Shown here: piece by piece, positions 49,906 to 59,446 of the stretch | Layout of the letters: each line of letters starts with the position of its first letter | Position numbering within the stretch: the first letter of the stretch is position 1 | Assembly: GCF_000718325.1 (NCBI RefSeq) | Contig: NZ_JOFV01000006.1 | Coordinates: 281,232 to 345,231, forward strand | Direction of reading: 5' to 3' | Length of the DNA stretch: 64,000 nucleotides | Source: Oerskovia turbata | GTDB taxonomy: Bacteria > Actinomycetota > Actinomycetes > Actinomycetales > Cellulomonadaceae | Notes under the pieces: generated by a model | Database searches by the model: none | Told to the model about the DNA's origin: nothing | Seen by the model: the letters and a program-made list of their open reading frames with translations, nothing else | Program-made: the position numbers and the translations under genes

Positions 49906-50810
49906 CTCGTCCCGACGAGGACCACCGCAGACAGCACCCCGAGGACGACCACGGGGTGGCCCCAGCGCCCCGCGTCGGCGCCGAGCTTCTGGAGGCACGT
50001 CACGGTCGCGATCCCGAGCGTGAGCCAGAGCGGGTGCCCCGCGAAGGACAGCGCCACCATGAATGGTGCGCACGTGAGCACGCACGCGCGGGCGTGGAAC
50101 CAGCCGAACCGCAGGGCTGCGACATCGGCCGACCGGCCCGCGACACCCAGCGGGACCGAGCGGTGACACCGGGCCAGGGCGCGCCGGACGACGGGGGTCA
50201 GCTGCCACGCCGAGGCCGCGACGAGGACCGCGGCGGCGGCCATGACCCCCGGGCGCAGCACGCCGGCGGCGAGGGTCAACCAGAGTCCCACGACCATCCA
50301 CAGCGCAAGGTAGGCGACGACGAACAACGCCGTGGTCCGGTGCCGACGCCTGCGCGGTGAGGCGAACGCCGCGTGCCGCACGGACGGGACCAGCCCAGGC
50401 AGCATCATCGCGACGACCATGAGCCCCCAGTGCCCCCAGTCCGCCGCCGCGCCGGGCACGATCTCCGGGATGCCACCCGCCCGGCCGGGCCCGAGAGAGA
50501 CCGGGTCCAGCCAGGCGGCAGCCCACCCCGCGCCCGCTCCCGGGACCGCGCCCGTGTGGTGCCCCGCGGGCGGTCCCGGGCCGAGGACGCCCGAACCTGA
50601 CGCGGGCGACCCAGAGCCGAGGAGCGCCGCCCACGCGGCCGCCGCCGCCAGCAGGACCGGCCACTCGGGATGACGCCCGAGGAGCCGTCGCGCCTCGACG
50701 CCCGCCGCCCGGACGCCCGCCCCGCGAACGGCCGCCCCGCGGACGCGCAGCCCGCGGGCCGCCGGGCGCACGGCGGCCGGGCGCGGAGGGCGCCCGGCCG
50801 CGACGGTCAC
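49902..50810 (-). CDS. DUF2182 membrane protein
   Basis: A 302-residue integral membrane protein with about seven spans after a disordered, basic Ala/Arg-rich N terminus of 45 residues. The family signature W-x-x-M-x-x-A-M-M-x-P is seen as WGLMVVAMMLPGLVPS near residue 128, and CVLTCAPFM and TVTCLQKLG supply conserved cysteines. DUF2182 is described as a predicted metal-binding membrane protein. Its GTG overlaps the tyrosinase stop, so the two are co-translated, hinting at copper supply for the oxidase. Confidence 0.85.
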   Translation of the reverse strand: MTVAAGRPPRPAAVRPAARGLRVRGAAVRGAGVRAAGVEARRLLGRHPEWPVLLAAAAAWAALLGSGSPASGSGVLGPGPPAGHHTGAVPGAGAGWAAAWLDPVSLGPGRAGGIPEIVPGAAADWGHWGLMVVAMMLPGLVPSVRHAAFASPRRRRHRTTALFVVAYLALWMVVGLWLTLAAGVLRPGVMAAAAVLVAASAWQLTPVVRRALARCHRSVPLGVAGRSADVAALRFGWFHARACVLTCAPFMVALSFAGHPLWLTLGIATVTCLQKLGADAGRWGHPVVVLGVLSAVVLVGTS

Positions 50811-52282
50811 TGGACCATGAGGCGGACGGTCCGGACGACGACCTCGGGCGCCGCCTGCGCCTCCTGCTCGTCGTGGACGACGGGGTGGAACGTCAGGTGG
50901 AGGCGGCCCGGGTCCCAGGCTCCCTTCTCGCCGAGCTCGGCTGCGACGTCGGTGATGTCGAAGACGTACGACAGCCCGTGCTCGGCGTCGGACTCCTGCG
51001 ACTCGCGGACTCCGAAGAGCGGCAGGTTCCCGACGAGCGCGTCGTCGTCCTCGGTGTCGCCGACGTAGACGGCGTAGGTGGGGGGCTGGTTGTCGCCCTC
51101 CAGGGTGATGTGCTCGAGCACGAGCAGCAGCCGCTCGGGCTCGGTGGGCGAGGCGGCCCGGTCGGTCAGCTCCCGGGCTGCGCCCGGCCCGACCGCGATG
51201 TCGACGCTCGCCGTCCGGGACGTGAGGCGTACCGGTTCACGGTTGACCGCGACGGCCTCGGGCGGGACCTGCTCGAGGCGCCGCACCTCGTCCTCGTGCC
51301 GCACCTCGTCCTCGGCCCCTGCGTCTCCGATGCCGGCCACGGGCCGCCTCCTGCCACGTTGCAGTGTGCGGACCGACGGCGGGACGCCGATGTCCGCGTA
51401 CACGTACCCGAACGCGCTCGTGTCGAGCACCTCCCAGCTCTCGGGTTCCCGTCGGGCTCCGGACGGGTCGAGGAACGCGAACTTCTGGGTGAACACGCTC
51501 TTGGCGGGGTCGCGCCCCTGCCCCGCGTGGGATCGCCACACCTCCCACAGCCGGTCGATGTTCGAGTGGTGCAGCCAGAAGACTGCGTCGGAGGCCGCGG
51601 TGTTGAAGTTCCCCATCTTGCCGCCCACGAAGTTGTGGACGGTGCCGTGGGGGGTGCCCTCGAGTGCGCCGATCGTGCCGCCGAGGTGGCTGAACCCGGT
51701 CGTGGGGCCGCCGAAGGTCGTCGTGTTCGGGATCTTCGACGTGAAGAGCGGCTCGTAGAACCAGCCCTTCGCGGTGGTCTCGGGGGCGGTGAGGACTGCC
51801 GTCCCGGCGTTCACGCCGTTCTTGCGCTGCGCCTCGTAGAGCGGGTTGGCGAGACCGTCGGGCCCGACGGGGTCCCGGAAGGGCGGTGGAAGCGTGTTGG
51901 TCGTCGCCGTGTCGTAGTCCCAGTAGGGCAGGGCCCAGGTGTCCTTGACCTTCTGGGGGATGTCGTTCCGGTTGCGGATGATGTCGCGGCAGATCGCCTC
52001 GAAGTAGCCGAGGTAGAGCCGGTGCCAGGGCAGGAAGTACCAGGAGCCGTGCTGGCACTGGTTGCGCAGCCCGTCGTGCGGGTCCGGGCTCATGCCGTGG
52101 ACCTGGGTCTGGTGCAGCCAGGACCGGGCTCCTGTGGGCGGGCCTGCCTTGAGGACGGCGACGGCTTTCGCGTACGCGTCGATGACGGCGCGGCCGTCGG
52201 CGCCCTGCCGGTAGAGCTTCCAGACGTCCTGACGGACGAACGGTCCGCCCAGCTGCGGGTCGGGGTGTGGTGCGGTGCTCAT
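50807..52282 (-). CDS. Tyrosinase/polyphenol oxidase
   Basis: A 491-residue type 3 copper enzyme. CuA ligands are His57 or His62, His78 (QCQHGSWY) and His87 (LPWHRLY); CuB ligands are His212 and His216 (HGTVHNF) and His238 or His239 (WLHHSNIDRLW). It would oxidise phenols or catechols to quinones. The domain after residue 330 resembles the C-terminal beta domain of plant-type polyphenol oxidases, which covers the active site until processed. No signal peptide is visible, so the enzyme may stay inside or leave with a partner. ATG at 52282, with GAGGGGG upstream. Co-translated with DUF2182. Confidence 0.9.
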   Translation of the reverse strand: MSTAPHPDPQLGGPFVRQDVWKLYRQGADGRAVIDAYAKAVAVLKAGPPTGARSWLHQTQVHGMSPDPHDGLRNQCQHGSWYFLPWHRLYLGYFEAICRDIIRNRNDIPQKVKDTWALPYWDYDTATTNTLPPPFRDPVGPDGLANPLYEAQRKNGVNAGTAVLTAPETTAKGWFYEPLFTSKIPNTTTFGGPTTGFSHLGGTIGALEGTPHGTVHNFVGGKMGNFNTAASDAVFWLHHSNIDRLWEVWRSHAGQGRDPAKSVFTQKFAFLDPSGARREPESWEVLDTSAFGYVYADIGVPPSVRTLQRGRRRPVAGIGDAGAEDEVRHEDEVRRLEQVPPEAVAVNREPVRLTSRTASVDIAVGPGAARELTDRAASPTEPERLLLVLEHITLEGDNQPPTYAVYVGDTEDDDALVGNLPLFGVRESQESDAEHGLSYVFDITDVAAELGEKGAWDPGRLHLTFHPVVHDEQEAQAAPEVVVRTVRLMVQ

Positions 52283-52470
52283 GGTCGTCCCCCTCGTGTG
52301 CCGGCGGGGGCGTGGGAGCGGGTCGTCGATCGTGTCCCGGGCCACGATGCCCGGGCAGACGGGCTGCTCGCCCGCCGCGTCCCCTGCGTCGTGCAGGGGC
52401 GACCGCCCCTGCTCTTCCAGGATGCGCCTCATGGGGGTCCTTGTCGCGCCGGCCCCTCGGCGGGCAGGCT

Positions 52471-52572
52471 CGTCACCCTCGGCGCCCCGGCTCGTCACCC
52501 TCGGCGCCCCGCACCGTCACCCTCGGCGCCCCGGCTCGTCACCCTCGGCGCCCCGCACCGTCACCCTCGGCG
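52471..52572. repeat. 22-bp phased array upstream of tyrosinase
   Basis: CGTCACCCTCGGCG starts at 52471, 52493, 52515, 52537 and 52559, exactly 22 bases apart. The eight spacer bases alternate between CCCCGGCT and CCCCGCAC, so the unit may also be seen as a duplicated 44-mer. The same core as the array at 49747. It lies in the 319-base gap between the divergent tyrosinase and aldolase genes. Confidence 0.92.
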
Positions 52573-52589
52573 GGTTGGTGCGCCGGGCT

Positions 52590-52595
52590 TACCCT
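52590..52595 (+). promoter_or_regulatory. -10 box for leaderless aldolase mRNA
   Basis: TACCCT lies six bases before the GTG at 52602 and 18 bases after the last unit of the 22-bp array, so the array covers the promoter's upstream side. Confidence 0.5.
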
Positions 52596-52601
52596 GGCCG
52601 G

Positions 52602-53711
52602 GTGCCTTCGACCCAGCGTTCGTTCGCGTCCGACAACTACGCCCCCGCCCATCCCGCGGTCCTCGCGTCCCTGACCGCGGCGAACGTGGGTCACGCCGGG
52701 TCCTACGGCGCGGACCCGTGGACCGGGCGTCTCCAGGAGGTCGTCCGGCACCACTTCGGCGAGGCGGCCACGGCGTACCCGGTGTTCAACGGGACGGGCG
52801 CGAACGTGGTCGCGCTCATGTCGATGCTGCCGCGCTGGGGCGCGGTCGTGACGTCGGAGCACGCGCACGTCCATCAGGACGAGAACGCGGCGCCCGAGCG
52901 CGTCGGCGGGATCAAGCTCCTCACGGTCCCGTCGCCGGACGGGAGGCTGACCCCGGACGCGGTCGACCGGTTCGTGGGCGACCTGGGCGACCAGCACCGT
53001 GCGCAGCCGCTCGTCGTGTCGATCACGCAGGCGACCGAGCTGGGCACGGTCTACTCGCCGGACGAGATCCGCGCGATCAGCGACCGCGCGCACGCTGCGG
53101 GTCTGCGGGTCCATCTCGACGGGGCGCGGCTCGCGAACGCGGCGGCCGCCCTGGGGGTCTCGTTGCGCGCGACCACGACGGACGTCGGCGTGGACGTCGT
53201 GTCGTTGGGCGGCACCAAGAACGGCCTGCTGTTCGGCGAGGCGGTCGTGGTCCTGGATCCTGACGCGGCGCAGGGGGTCGACTTCGTGCGCAAGATGACC
53301 ATGCAGCTCGCGTCGAAGATGCGTTTCGTCTCGGCGCAGCTCACGGCGCTGCTCGAGGACGACCTGTGGCGTGCCAACGCGGCGCACGCCAACGCGATGG
53401 CCGCGCGTCTGCGTGCGGCGCTCTCGCCCGTGGCGGCCACGGGTGAGGTGCCCGACGGCGGGACGCGCGCGGCGCCGTCGGGCCTGGCGTTCACGCAGCC
53501 CACCCAGGCGAACGCAGTGTTCGCGGTGCTGCCGCGCACCGCAGCGGAGCGCCTGCGCGCGGACTTCGCGTTCTACGACTGGGCGGCCGCCGCCACCGAC
53601 CCCGTCACGGGCGACGAGCGCGTCGAGGTCCGGTGGATGTGCTCGTGGGACACGTCGGAGGAGGACGTCGACGCGTTCGCCGCCGCGGTCCGCGCGGCGC
53701 TCGGCGCGTGA
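52602..53711 (+). CDS. Threonine aldolase-family PLP enzyme
   Basis: A 369-residue fold-type I PLP enzyme of the threonine aldolase/beta-eliminating lyase family. FNGTGANVVAL near residue 65 holds the phosphate, HLDGARLANA supplies the Asp that contacts the pyridine nitrogen, and the PLP-binding Lys is in SLGGTKNGLL. It would cleave L-threonine or L-allo-threonine to glycine and acetaldehyde. It is cytoplasmic and normal in length. GTG start chosen by the -10 box six bases upstream and by the conserved FASDNYAPAHP start of the fold. A 17-bp terminator follows. Confidence 0.9.
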   Translation: MPSTQRSFASDNYAPAHPAVLASLTAANVGHAGSYGADPWTGRLQEVVRHHFGEAATAYPVFNGTGANVVALMSMLPRWGAVVTSEHAHVHQDENAAPERVGGIKLLTVPSPDGRLTPDAVDRFVGDLGDQHRAQPLVVSITQATELGTVYSPDEIRAISDRAHAAGLRVHLDGARLANAAAALGVSLRATTTDVGVDVVSLGGTKNGLLFGEAVVVLDPDAAQGVDFVRKMTMQLASKMRFVSAQLTALLEDDLWRANAAHANAMAARLRAALSPVAATGEVPDGGTRAAPSGLAFTQPTQANAVFAVLPRTAAERLRADFAFYDWAAAATDPVTGDERVEVRWMCSWDTSEEDVDAFAAAVRAALGA

Positions 53712-53714
53712 ACG

Positions 53715-53753
53715 CCGGAGCGGGCGTGACCGGGTAGGTCACGCCCGCTCCGG
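53715..53753. terminator. Bidirectional terminator hairpin
   Basis: A perfect 17-bp stem (CCGGAGCGGGCGTGACC) with loop GGGTA between the convergent aldolase and adhesin genes. Confidence 0.8.
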
Positions 53754-53784
53754 GGCATGCTCGGGCGGTGGTCCGGTCAGGACC

Positions 53785-56617
53785 TCATGCCCGACGGCGT
53801 CGCGCACCCACGAGGAGCGCGCCACCTCCTCCGACCAGCAGCAGCGCGACGGCGGCGATGCCCGCGACCTGGGCTCCCGTGGTCGCGAGCCCGCCGTCGG
53901 CGGTGTGCGCGGTGTTGGTCAGGGTCACCGCGACGGTCTGGCCCGCGCCGACGGTGACCGACGTGACCTTCTCGCCGTCGATCGTGAAGACCGGCGTCCC
54001 CCAGCGCACGCCCGCGAGCTTCGGCAGGTCGACCTCCACGAGGTCGACGACCGTCCCTGCGGGGAGGTCTGCCGGGCCCTGGACGACGGTGCCGTCGGCG
54101 CGGACCGTCAGGGTGCCCTCGGTGCGCTCGCCGTCGACTGTCGCGGAGATCGCGACGGTGAACTCGGTGTCCGCGGGGACCTTGGACGCGTTCGGCCCCG
54201 TGACTTCCTTGGCGATCGTGAACCCGCCGACCGGGGCGGCCACGACGTCGGCCGTGTTGGTCAGGGTGACCGCGGTGCTCTCGCCGTCGGCGACGACGAC
54301 CTGCGCCGGGCTGAACACCGGTTCGCCCCACACCACGCCGTCGATCGACGGCAGGTCGCCCGCCTGCAGGCTCGGCGTTCGCCGTGTTCGTCAGGGTGAC
54401 CGCGGTGCTCTCGCCGTCGGCGACGACGACCTGCGCCGGGCTGAACACCGGTTCGCCCCACACCACGCCGTCGATCGACGGCAGGTCGACCTGGTCCGCG
54501 GCGGGCCCGGTGACCGCCTTCGCGAGCGAGAAGCCGCCCGACGGGGTGTCGAGCACCGTGTTGGTCAGCGTGACGGACGTGCTGGTCCCCGCACCGACCG
54601 TGATCGTCGCGGGGCTGAACACCGGGGCGCCCCAGACGACGCCGTCGATCGTGGGCAGCGCGATCTCCTCGAACGTCACGACCGTCCCGGCGCGCAGGTT
54701 CTGGGGCCCGTCGACCGCGGTGCCGTCGGCCGTCACCGTGAGGGTGCCCGACGTCGGTGTGCCCTCGAGGAGGTACGAGTAGCGCACCGTGAACCCGGTG
54801 CCGGCGGGCACCGTGCCCTCGGGCGCGTTCGCGACGACCTTCCGGACGGAGAACCCGCCGACGGGGACGAGCGCGGCGTCGGCCGAGTTGGTGAGCGTGA
54901 CCAGGGGGTTCGCGCCGTCGCTGACCGTGACGGAGGCGGGCTCGAACGACGGTTCGCCCCACACCACGCCGGGCACGGTCGGCAGGTCGGTCTCGGTGAA
55001 CGTCACGACCGCACCGACAGGCAGGTCCTGCGGACCGTCGACCACGGTGCCGTCGGCGAGGACCGTCACGGTGCCCTGGGTCGAGGCACCGTCGGCCGTC
55101 ACGGTGTAGGCGACGGTGAACTCGGTCCCCGAGGGGACCTGGTCTGAGGCGAGCCCGGTGAGGGCCTTGGCGATCGAGAACCCGCCGACCTGTGCGGACG
55201 CGGTGTTGGTGAGCCGCACGGCGACCGTCCCCGTCGCACCGATCGTGACGGTGTCCGACGGGGCGAACGACGGGGTGCCCCAGTCGACCCCGGGGACGAG
55301 GGGCAGGTCGGGCTCGGAGAGGGTGACGACGGTCCCGGCGGGCAGGCCCGCGGGGCCGTTCACGACCGTGCCGTCGGCCGTCACGGTGAGGGTGCCGGTG
55401 ACGGGCGTCCCGTGCGCGGTGTAGGAGTAGTCGACGGTGAACTCGGTGCCGGTCGGCACGAGGTCCGCTCCGTCCCCGACCACGTTCTTGGTGACCGTGA
55501 ACCCGCCGGGCTCGTCCGAGAGGCAGGTGAACGGACCGGAACCGGTCCACGGGTAGTTGTGCTGCTCGATGCCACCGCCGATGCCGAGCACCGAGAGCGT
55601 CTTGCCCACGTAGACGCGTCCGTTCGTGCTCGTCGTGAGCGTCACGTCGGCGTGCGGCGCGAGGATCGACCCCATGAACTGGTCGTTCTCGCCGAGCTCG
55701 ACGGAGGTCGCGTCGACGAAGTTCCAGAGGATGCGCGACGCGGCGTTGCCGAGCTCGGGAGACGAGAGGGCGTTGACCTGCGTGGTCCCGAAGAAGAAGG
55801 ACTGTGCGTCGAGGTCGACTGCCGACCCGGTCACGTTGACGACGATCGGCGCGGTGCCGCCGATCTCGTCGAAGAAGACGGACACCTTCTTCCCGAGGCT
55901 CGTCAGTGCGGCACCGTCGACCGTGAAGGTGTGCAGGGAGGCGTCCGGGTCGCCCGTGAAGCGCAGCTCGCCCCAGGGCTCGATCTTCCCGGGCGTGCCG
56001 GCAGGCTGGGCGAGCAGTCTCGATTCCTCGGTGATGACGTCCTGGAAGGACGTGTACGACGCGACCGCCGCAGCGCCCATGCTCGGCGTCGCGACGCCGC
56101 CGTTGAGGGCGAGCGGGACCGTGTTCGTGATCGAGCCGCCGACGTCGACGTTGCCGCCACCGACGACGTTCGCCCCGACGTCCATGGTGGTCAGGGGGCC
56201 GACCGTCAGGTCGCCGCCGACGGCCAGCATCGTCGTCCCGCCCGGAGGCGTGATCTGCGAGCCGACTCCGGCCGAGCCGACGTTGTAGACACCGCCGGCC
56301 GCCTTGTCGAACGTCGCGTCGCCCATGACCACGAGGAGGCCTTCGGACTCGGCTGCCGTACCGGTCGCGGAGTAGTCACCCCCCGCGTAGACCGCGATGT
56401 TCGAGTCGGTGAAGGCAGGAAGGTTGCCGATCCCGGGCATCTCGCCGGGCGCCGGGCACTGCGGGAGCTGTGCCGTGGTTGCGGCGGACGCAGGTGCTGC
56501 GAGCGGGCCCGTGCCCAGCGCGAGTGCTCCTGTCAGTCCGAGCACCGTGGCGGTGACGGCGGCGACGGCCCTGCCGAACGGGGGAACCGTTCGACGAGCC
56601 CGGTGGGGGGTGATCAT
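53785..56617 (-). pseudogene. Choice-of-anchor-A surface adhesin, frameshifted
   Basis: A wall-anchored protein split across two frames. The 5' part (from ATG at 56617, with AAGGAG upstream) has a signal peptide ending in ASAA, a choice-of-anchor-A domain to about residue 360 and DUF5979-like repeats beginning GGFTVTKNVVG. Near 54355-54365 the frame shifts by one base: the upstream frame becomes Arg-rich nonsense, while the correct frame continues (53785-54336) into the last repeat and the sorting signal LATTG, a hydrophobic helix and RRRR. LAxTG fits class E sortases. Two of the repeat units before the shift lack about 55 residues each. Either true decay or assembly error in repeats; if the frame is corrected the gene is intact. 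Confidence 0.7.
54261..54490 (-). repeat. Near-identical ~100-bp direct repeat in the adhesin
   Basis: A block starting at GTCAGGGTGACCGCGGTGCT (54277 region) is repeated almost perfectly about 130 bases further on (54400 region), both ending with CGATCGACGGCAGGTCG. The frameshift sits at the junction between them. Confidence 0.75.
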
Positions 56618-56859
56618 GACGCTCCTTCGGATGACCGGGACAGATGTCCAACTACCCAGAGGACCGGTTTCCGTCGGCGGTATGACGGGAGATTCGCGTG
56701 CTCCCGGTCACATCTCACGACACGCGTGCGTTTCCGCACGCAGGATGCGGGACAAGCTGGGGCGAGCGTGGTAATTCGACCACCCCCGCACCGATGTGGT
56801 GTGCGTCTCGTCACGCTCGACGCCTCCCCGGCACGCCCTGACGCCCCACCACGGACGAC

Positions 56860-56896
56860 GGAGGCCGCCCCGTCGTCGAACGACGGGGCGGCCTCC
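56860..56896. terminator. Terminator after the phosphate transporter operon
   Basis: Perfect 16-bp stem (GGAGGCCGCCCCGTCG) with loop TCGAA, 22 bases past the stop of the small membrane protein on the minus strand. The rest of the 300 bases up to the adhesin start holds no gene. Confidence 0.8.
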
Positions 56897-56917
56897 GGTC
56901 GGGGGTCGTGCGGGAGG

Positions 56918-57196
56918 TCAGTGACCGCCGGACGCGAGGAACCAGATGCCCACAGCGCACGCGGCCAGCACCGTGCCGAAGCACACCACGGCGGCGGCGA
57001 GACGCAGGCCCGTGGGGCGCGCCGTCGTCGGGCCGGATTCCGTGCCCGACGGCGCACCCTCCACCGCGAGCGCCGCACCCTGCGACGGGGCGAGCAGGCG
57101 GACGCCCAGCGCGAACAGCGCGGGCAGGCCCGCACCGACGATCGCGCCGGCGACCACGACCTGGAGCAGGGCGTCGACGTGGATGAACTCGCTCAT
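56918..57196 (-). CDS. Small membrane protein coupled to PiT
   Basis: A 92-residue protein with two hydrophobic helices (VVVAGAIVGAGLPALFALGV and AAAVVCFGTVLAACAVGIWFL) separated by a polar loop. The ATG overlaps the PiT stop by four bases, so the two are made together. It could be an accessory subunit of the phosphate carrier. The same neighbour pairing is common in actinobacteria in my recollection; no function is known. Confidence 0.65.
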   Translation of the reverse strand: MSEFIHVDALLQVVVAGAIVGAGLPALFALGVRLLAPSQGAALAVEGAPSGTESGPTTARPTGLRLAAAVVCFGTVLAACAVGIWFLASGGH

Positions 57197-58470
57197 GCGT
57201 GGACTCCCTCACGGGCGGTGGCGGTCGGGGCGGCGTTCGCGGTGGCGGTCGTCGCGGTGGTCGCAGCGATCGTGGCCTCGGCCTCGGCCGTGGCCTCGAC
57301 GGCGACGGCGGTGAAGGACTCGGCGGCGTCGACCACTGCGGTCTCGCCCTCGCCGTCCCACTCGTCGTTGACGTTCGACGCGTCGACCGGCTTGCGGCGC
57401 GACGCGACCCAGATCGCGGTCGAGACGCCGATGAGGATCGTGAAGACCGCGACGGTCCCGCCGACGCCACCGATGACGTCCTGCAGCCAGAAGCACAGCG
57501 CGCCGACGACACCGGCGGCCGGCAGCGTCAGGCCCCACGCGGCGAGCATCTTGCCCGCGACGCCCCAGCGGACCTTCGCGCCCGGCATGCCGACGCCCGA
57601 GCCGAGGATCGAACCGGTCGCGACGTGCGTCGTCGACAGCGAGAAGCCGAAGTGGCTGGAAAGGAGGATGACCGCGGCCGACGAGGTCTCGGCGGCCATG
57701 CCCTGGCGCGAGTCGATCTCGACGAGACCCTTGCCGAGCGTGCGGATGACGCGCCAGCCGCCCAGGTAGGTGCCCAGCGCCATGAAGAACGCGCACGACA
57801 GGACGACCCAGAACGGGACCCCCGAGTCGGACGGGACGGCGCCGCCCGCGATGAGCGCGAGCAGGATGATGCCCATCGACTTCTGCGCGTCGTTGGTGCC
57901 GTGCGCGAGCGAGACGAGCGACGCGGAGCCGATCTGACCCCAGCGGAACCCGCGGCTCGTGGTGTCCTGCGGCAGGTCCTTGGTGATGCGCGCGACCAGG
58001 AAGGTGCCGAGCGCGGCGACCCCGATCGCGATCACAGGAGCGAGCAGGGCGGGGATCATCACCTTGGACAGGACACCGGTCCACAGGACCCCGCTCGTCC
58101 CGACCGCGGCCAGGACCGAACCCACGACGCCGCCGATGAGGGCGTGCGACGAGCTCGACGGGATGCCCAGCAACCAGGTCAGCAGGTTCCAGGTGATGCC
58201 ACCCACCAGACCGGCGAGCACCACCTCGAGGGTGATGACGTTCGCGTCCACGATCCCCTTGGCGATGGTCGCCGCCACGGCCAGGGACAGGAACGCCCCG
58301 ACGAGGTTGAGGACTGCAGACAGCGCGACGGCGGTCTTGGGCTTGAGGGCACGTGTAGCGATGGACGTGGCCATCGCGTTGCCGGTGTCGTGGAAGCCGT
58401 TCGTGAAGTCGAAGGCCAGGGCCGTCACTACCACGAGCGCGAGCAGGATCGTCTCGGTCACGTACTCCAT
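57193..58470 (-). CDS. Inorganic phosphate transporter, PiT family
   Basis: A 425-residue low-affinity phosphate carrier, driven by proton or cation gradient. The two inverted repeats each carry the PiT signature: DFTNGFHDTGNAMA in the N-terminal part and GTNDAQKSMG in the C-terminal part. SSSHALIGG and SSHFGFSLSTTHV match the conserved Ser-rich helices. About ten membrane spans. The C terminus has a 60-residue low-complexity Ala/Thr/Glu tail. A Pho box upstream predicts control by PhoP under phosphate limitation, which is less common for PiT than for Pst. Confidence 0.93.
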   Translation of the reverse strand: MEYVTETILLALVVVTALAFDFTNGFHDTGNAMATSIATRALKPKTAVALSAVLNLVGAFLSLAVAATIAKGIVDANVITLEVVLAGLVGGITWNLLTWLLGIPSSSSHALIGGVVGSVLAAVGTSGVLWTGVLSKVMIPALLAPVIAIGVAALGTFLVARITKDLPQDTTSRGFRWGQIGSASLVSLAHGTNDAQKSMGIILLALIAGGAVPSDSGVPFWVVLSCAFFMALGTYLGGWRVIRTLGKGLVEIDSRQGMAAETSSAAVILLSSHFGFSLSTTHVATGSILGSGVGMPGAKVRWGVAGKMLAAWGLTLPAAGVVGALCFWLQDVIGGVGGTVAVFTILIGVSTAIWVASRRKPVDASNVNDEWDGEGETAVVDAAESFTAVAVEATAEAEATIAATTATTATANAAPTATAREGVHA

Positions 58471-58523
58471 GGTGGACGCTGCATGACAGCGGTCTGAACC
58501 AAGTCGGCGAGTCTTCGACGACT

Positions 58524-58556
58524 GTTCACCTGGTGTTCATCTGACGTTCGAAGCCT
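58524..58556 (+). promoter_or_regulatory. PhoP-type box (three 11-bp direct repeats)
   Basis: GTTCACCTGGT, GTTCATCTGAC and GTTCGAAGCCT follow each other with exactly 11-base spacing, 54 bases upstream of the PiT start. The first two match the actinobacterial PHO-box repeat (GTTCACC-like); the third is weaker. Confidence 0.75.
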
Positions 58557-58659
58557 CTTCGAAAGTGCTCTGTGGGCGCCGCCTGGCGGGCGGGAACGGC
58601 TCGACATCCGGACGGTTCCGCGGCGGCGCGCCCCCTCCGGCGGTGTCGCCCTGCGCGAC

Positions 58660-59430
58660 TCAGGCGGGTCGCATGAGGGGCGGGTTGAGCACGGCGGGCA
58701 CGGAGGCGGGCGCCTCCTCCTGCCCGACGACGTCACGCGCCCCGGCAGAGCGCTCCGCCTCGGGCGCGAGCCGGTAGAGCGCGGCGGGCCGGCCCGTCCC
58801 GCCCGAGGTCGACTCCCCCGTCTCGACGAGGAACCCCGAGGTGCCGACGGCTTTGCGGTGGAAGTTGCGGGGGTCGAGCCGGGTGCCCCACACGGCCTCG
58901 TAGACGGCGCGGAGCTGGGCGATCGTGAACTCGGGGCCGCAGAAGGCGGTCGCGAGCGTCGAGTACTCGAGCTTCGCGCGGGCGCGCTCGACGCCGTCGC
59001 GCAGGATGCGGTGGTGGTCGAACGCGAGCCCTTCCGGGTCCGCGAGCGCCTCCTCGACCGGGTACCAGCCGACCTGTGCGGCGTCGCTGCCCGCGGTCGG
59101 CAGGCCGTAGGTGGGTGCGAGCAGGAGGTGCGCGACGGTCAGCACGGGGCCGCGTGGGTCGCGGCCGAGCGGCCCGTAGGTGCGGAGCTGTTCGAGGTGT
59201 CCGGGGACCGCGACGCCCGTCTCCTCGGCGAGCTCGCGGGCGGCGGCCTGCGGCAGGGACTCGTCGGGCAGGACGAACCCGCCCGGCAGAGCGAGGCGGT
59301 TCCTGAAGGGGTCGAGGAGCCGCGTCACGAGCAGGACCTGGAGCATGCCGTCGCGGACCGTGAGCGCGACGACGTCGACCGTGACGGGGATCCGGGCGGC
59401 GGACGGCGGGGTCTCCGGGTGCTCGCTCAT
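58660..59430 (-). CDS. NrtR-like Nudix transcriptional regulator
   Basis: A 256-residue protein. Residues 13-150 are a Nudix domain with a complete Nudix box (G-x5-E..RELAEETG, residues 51-73), so it may still hydrolyse. Residues 155-235 are the winged-helix domain of the NrtR family (FTIAQLRAVYEAVWGTRLDPRNFHRK pattern). NrtR proteins bind ADP-ribose or a related NAD breakdown product and repress NAD-related genes. It diverges from the SPFH/NAD-kinase-like genes, with two copies of an operator-like sequence in the gap. Confidence 0.88.
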   Translation of the reverse strand: MSEHPETPPSAARIPVTVDVVALTVRDGMLQVLLVTRLLDPFRNRLALPGGFVLPDESLPQAAARELAEETGVAVPGHLEQLRTYGPLGRDPRGPVLTVAHLLLAPTYGLPTAGSDAAQVGWYPVEEALADPEGLAFDHHRILRDGVERARAKLEYSTLATAFCGPEFTIAQLRAVYEAVWGTRLDPRNFHRKAVGTSGFLVETGESTSGGTGRPAALYRLAPEAERSAGARDVVGQEEAPASVPAVLNPPLMRPA

Positions 59431-59446
59431 GCCTCCACCCTACCTT

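Noticed and set aside
49747..52572. CRISPR interpretation of the 22-bp arrays
   Set aside because: Units have about 14 conserved bases and 8 variable ones, far too short for repeat-spacer structure; one array inverts midway, and no cas gene is present.
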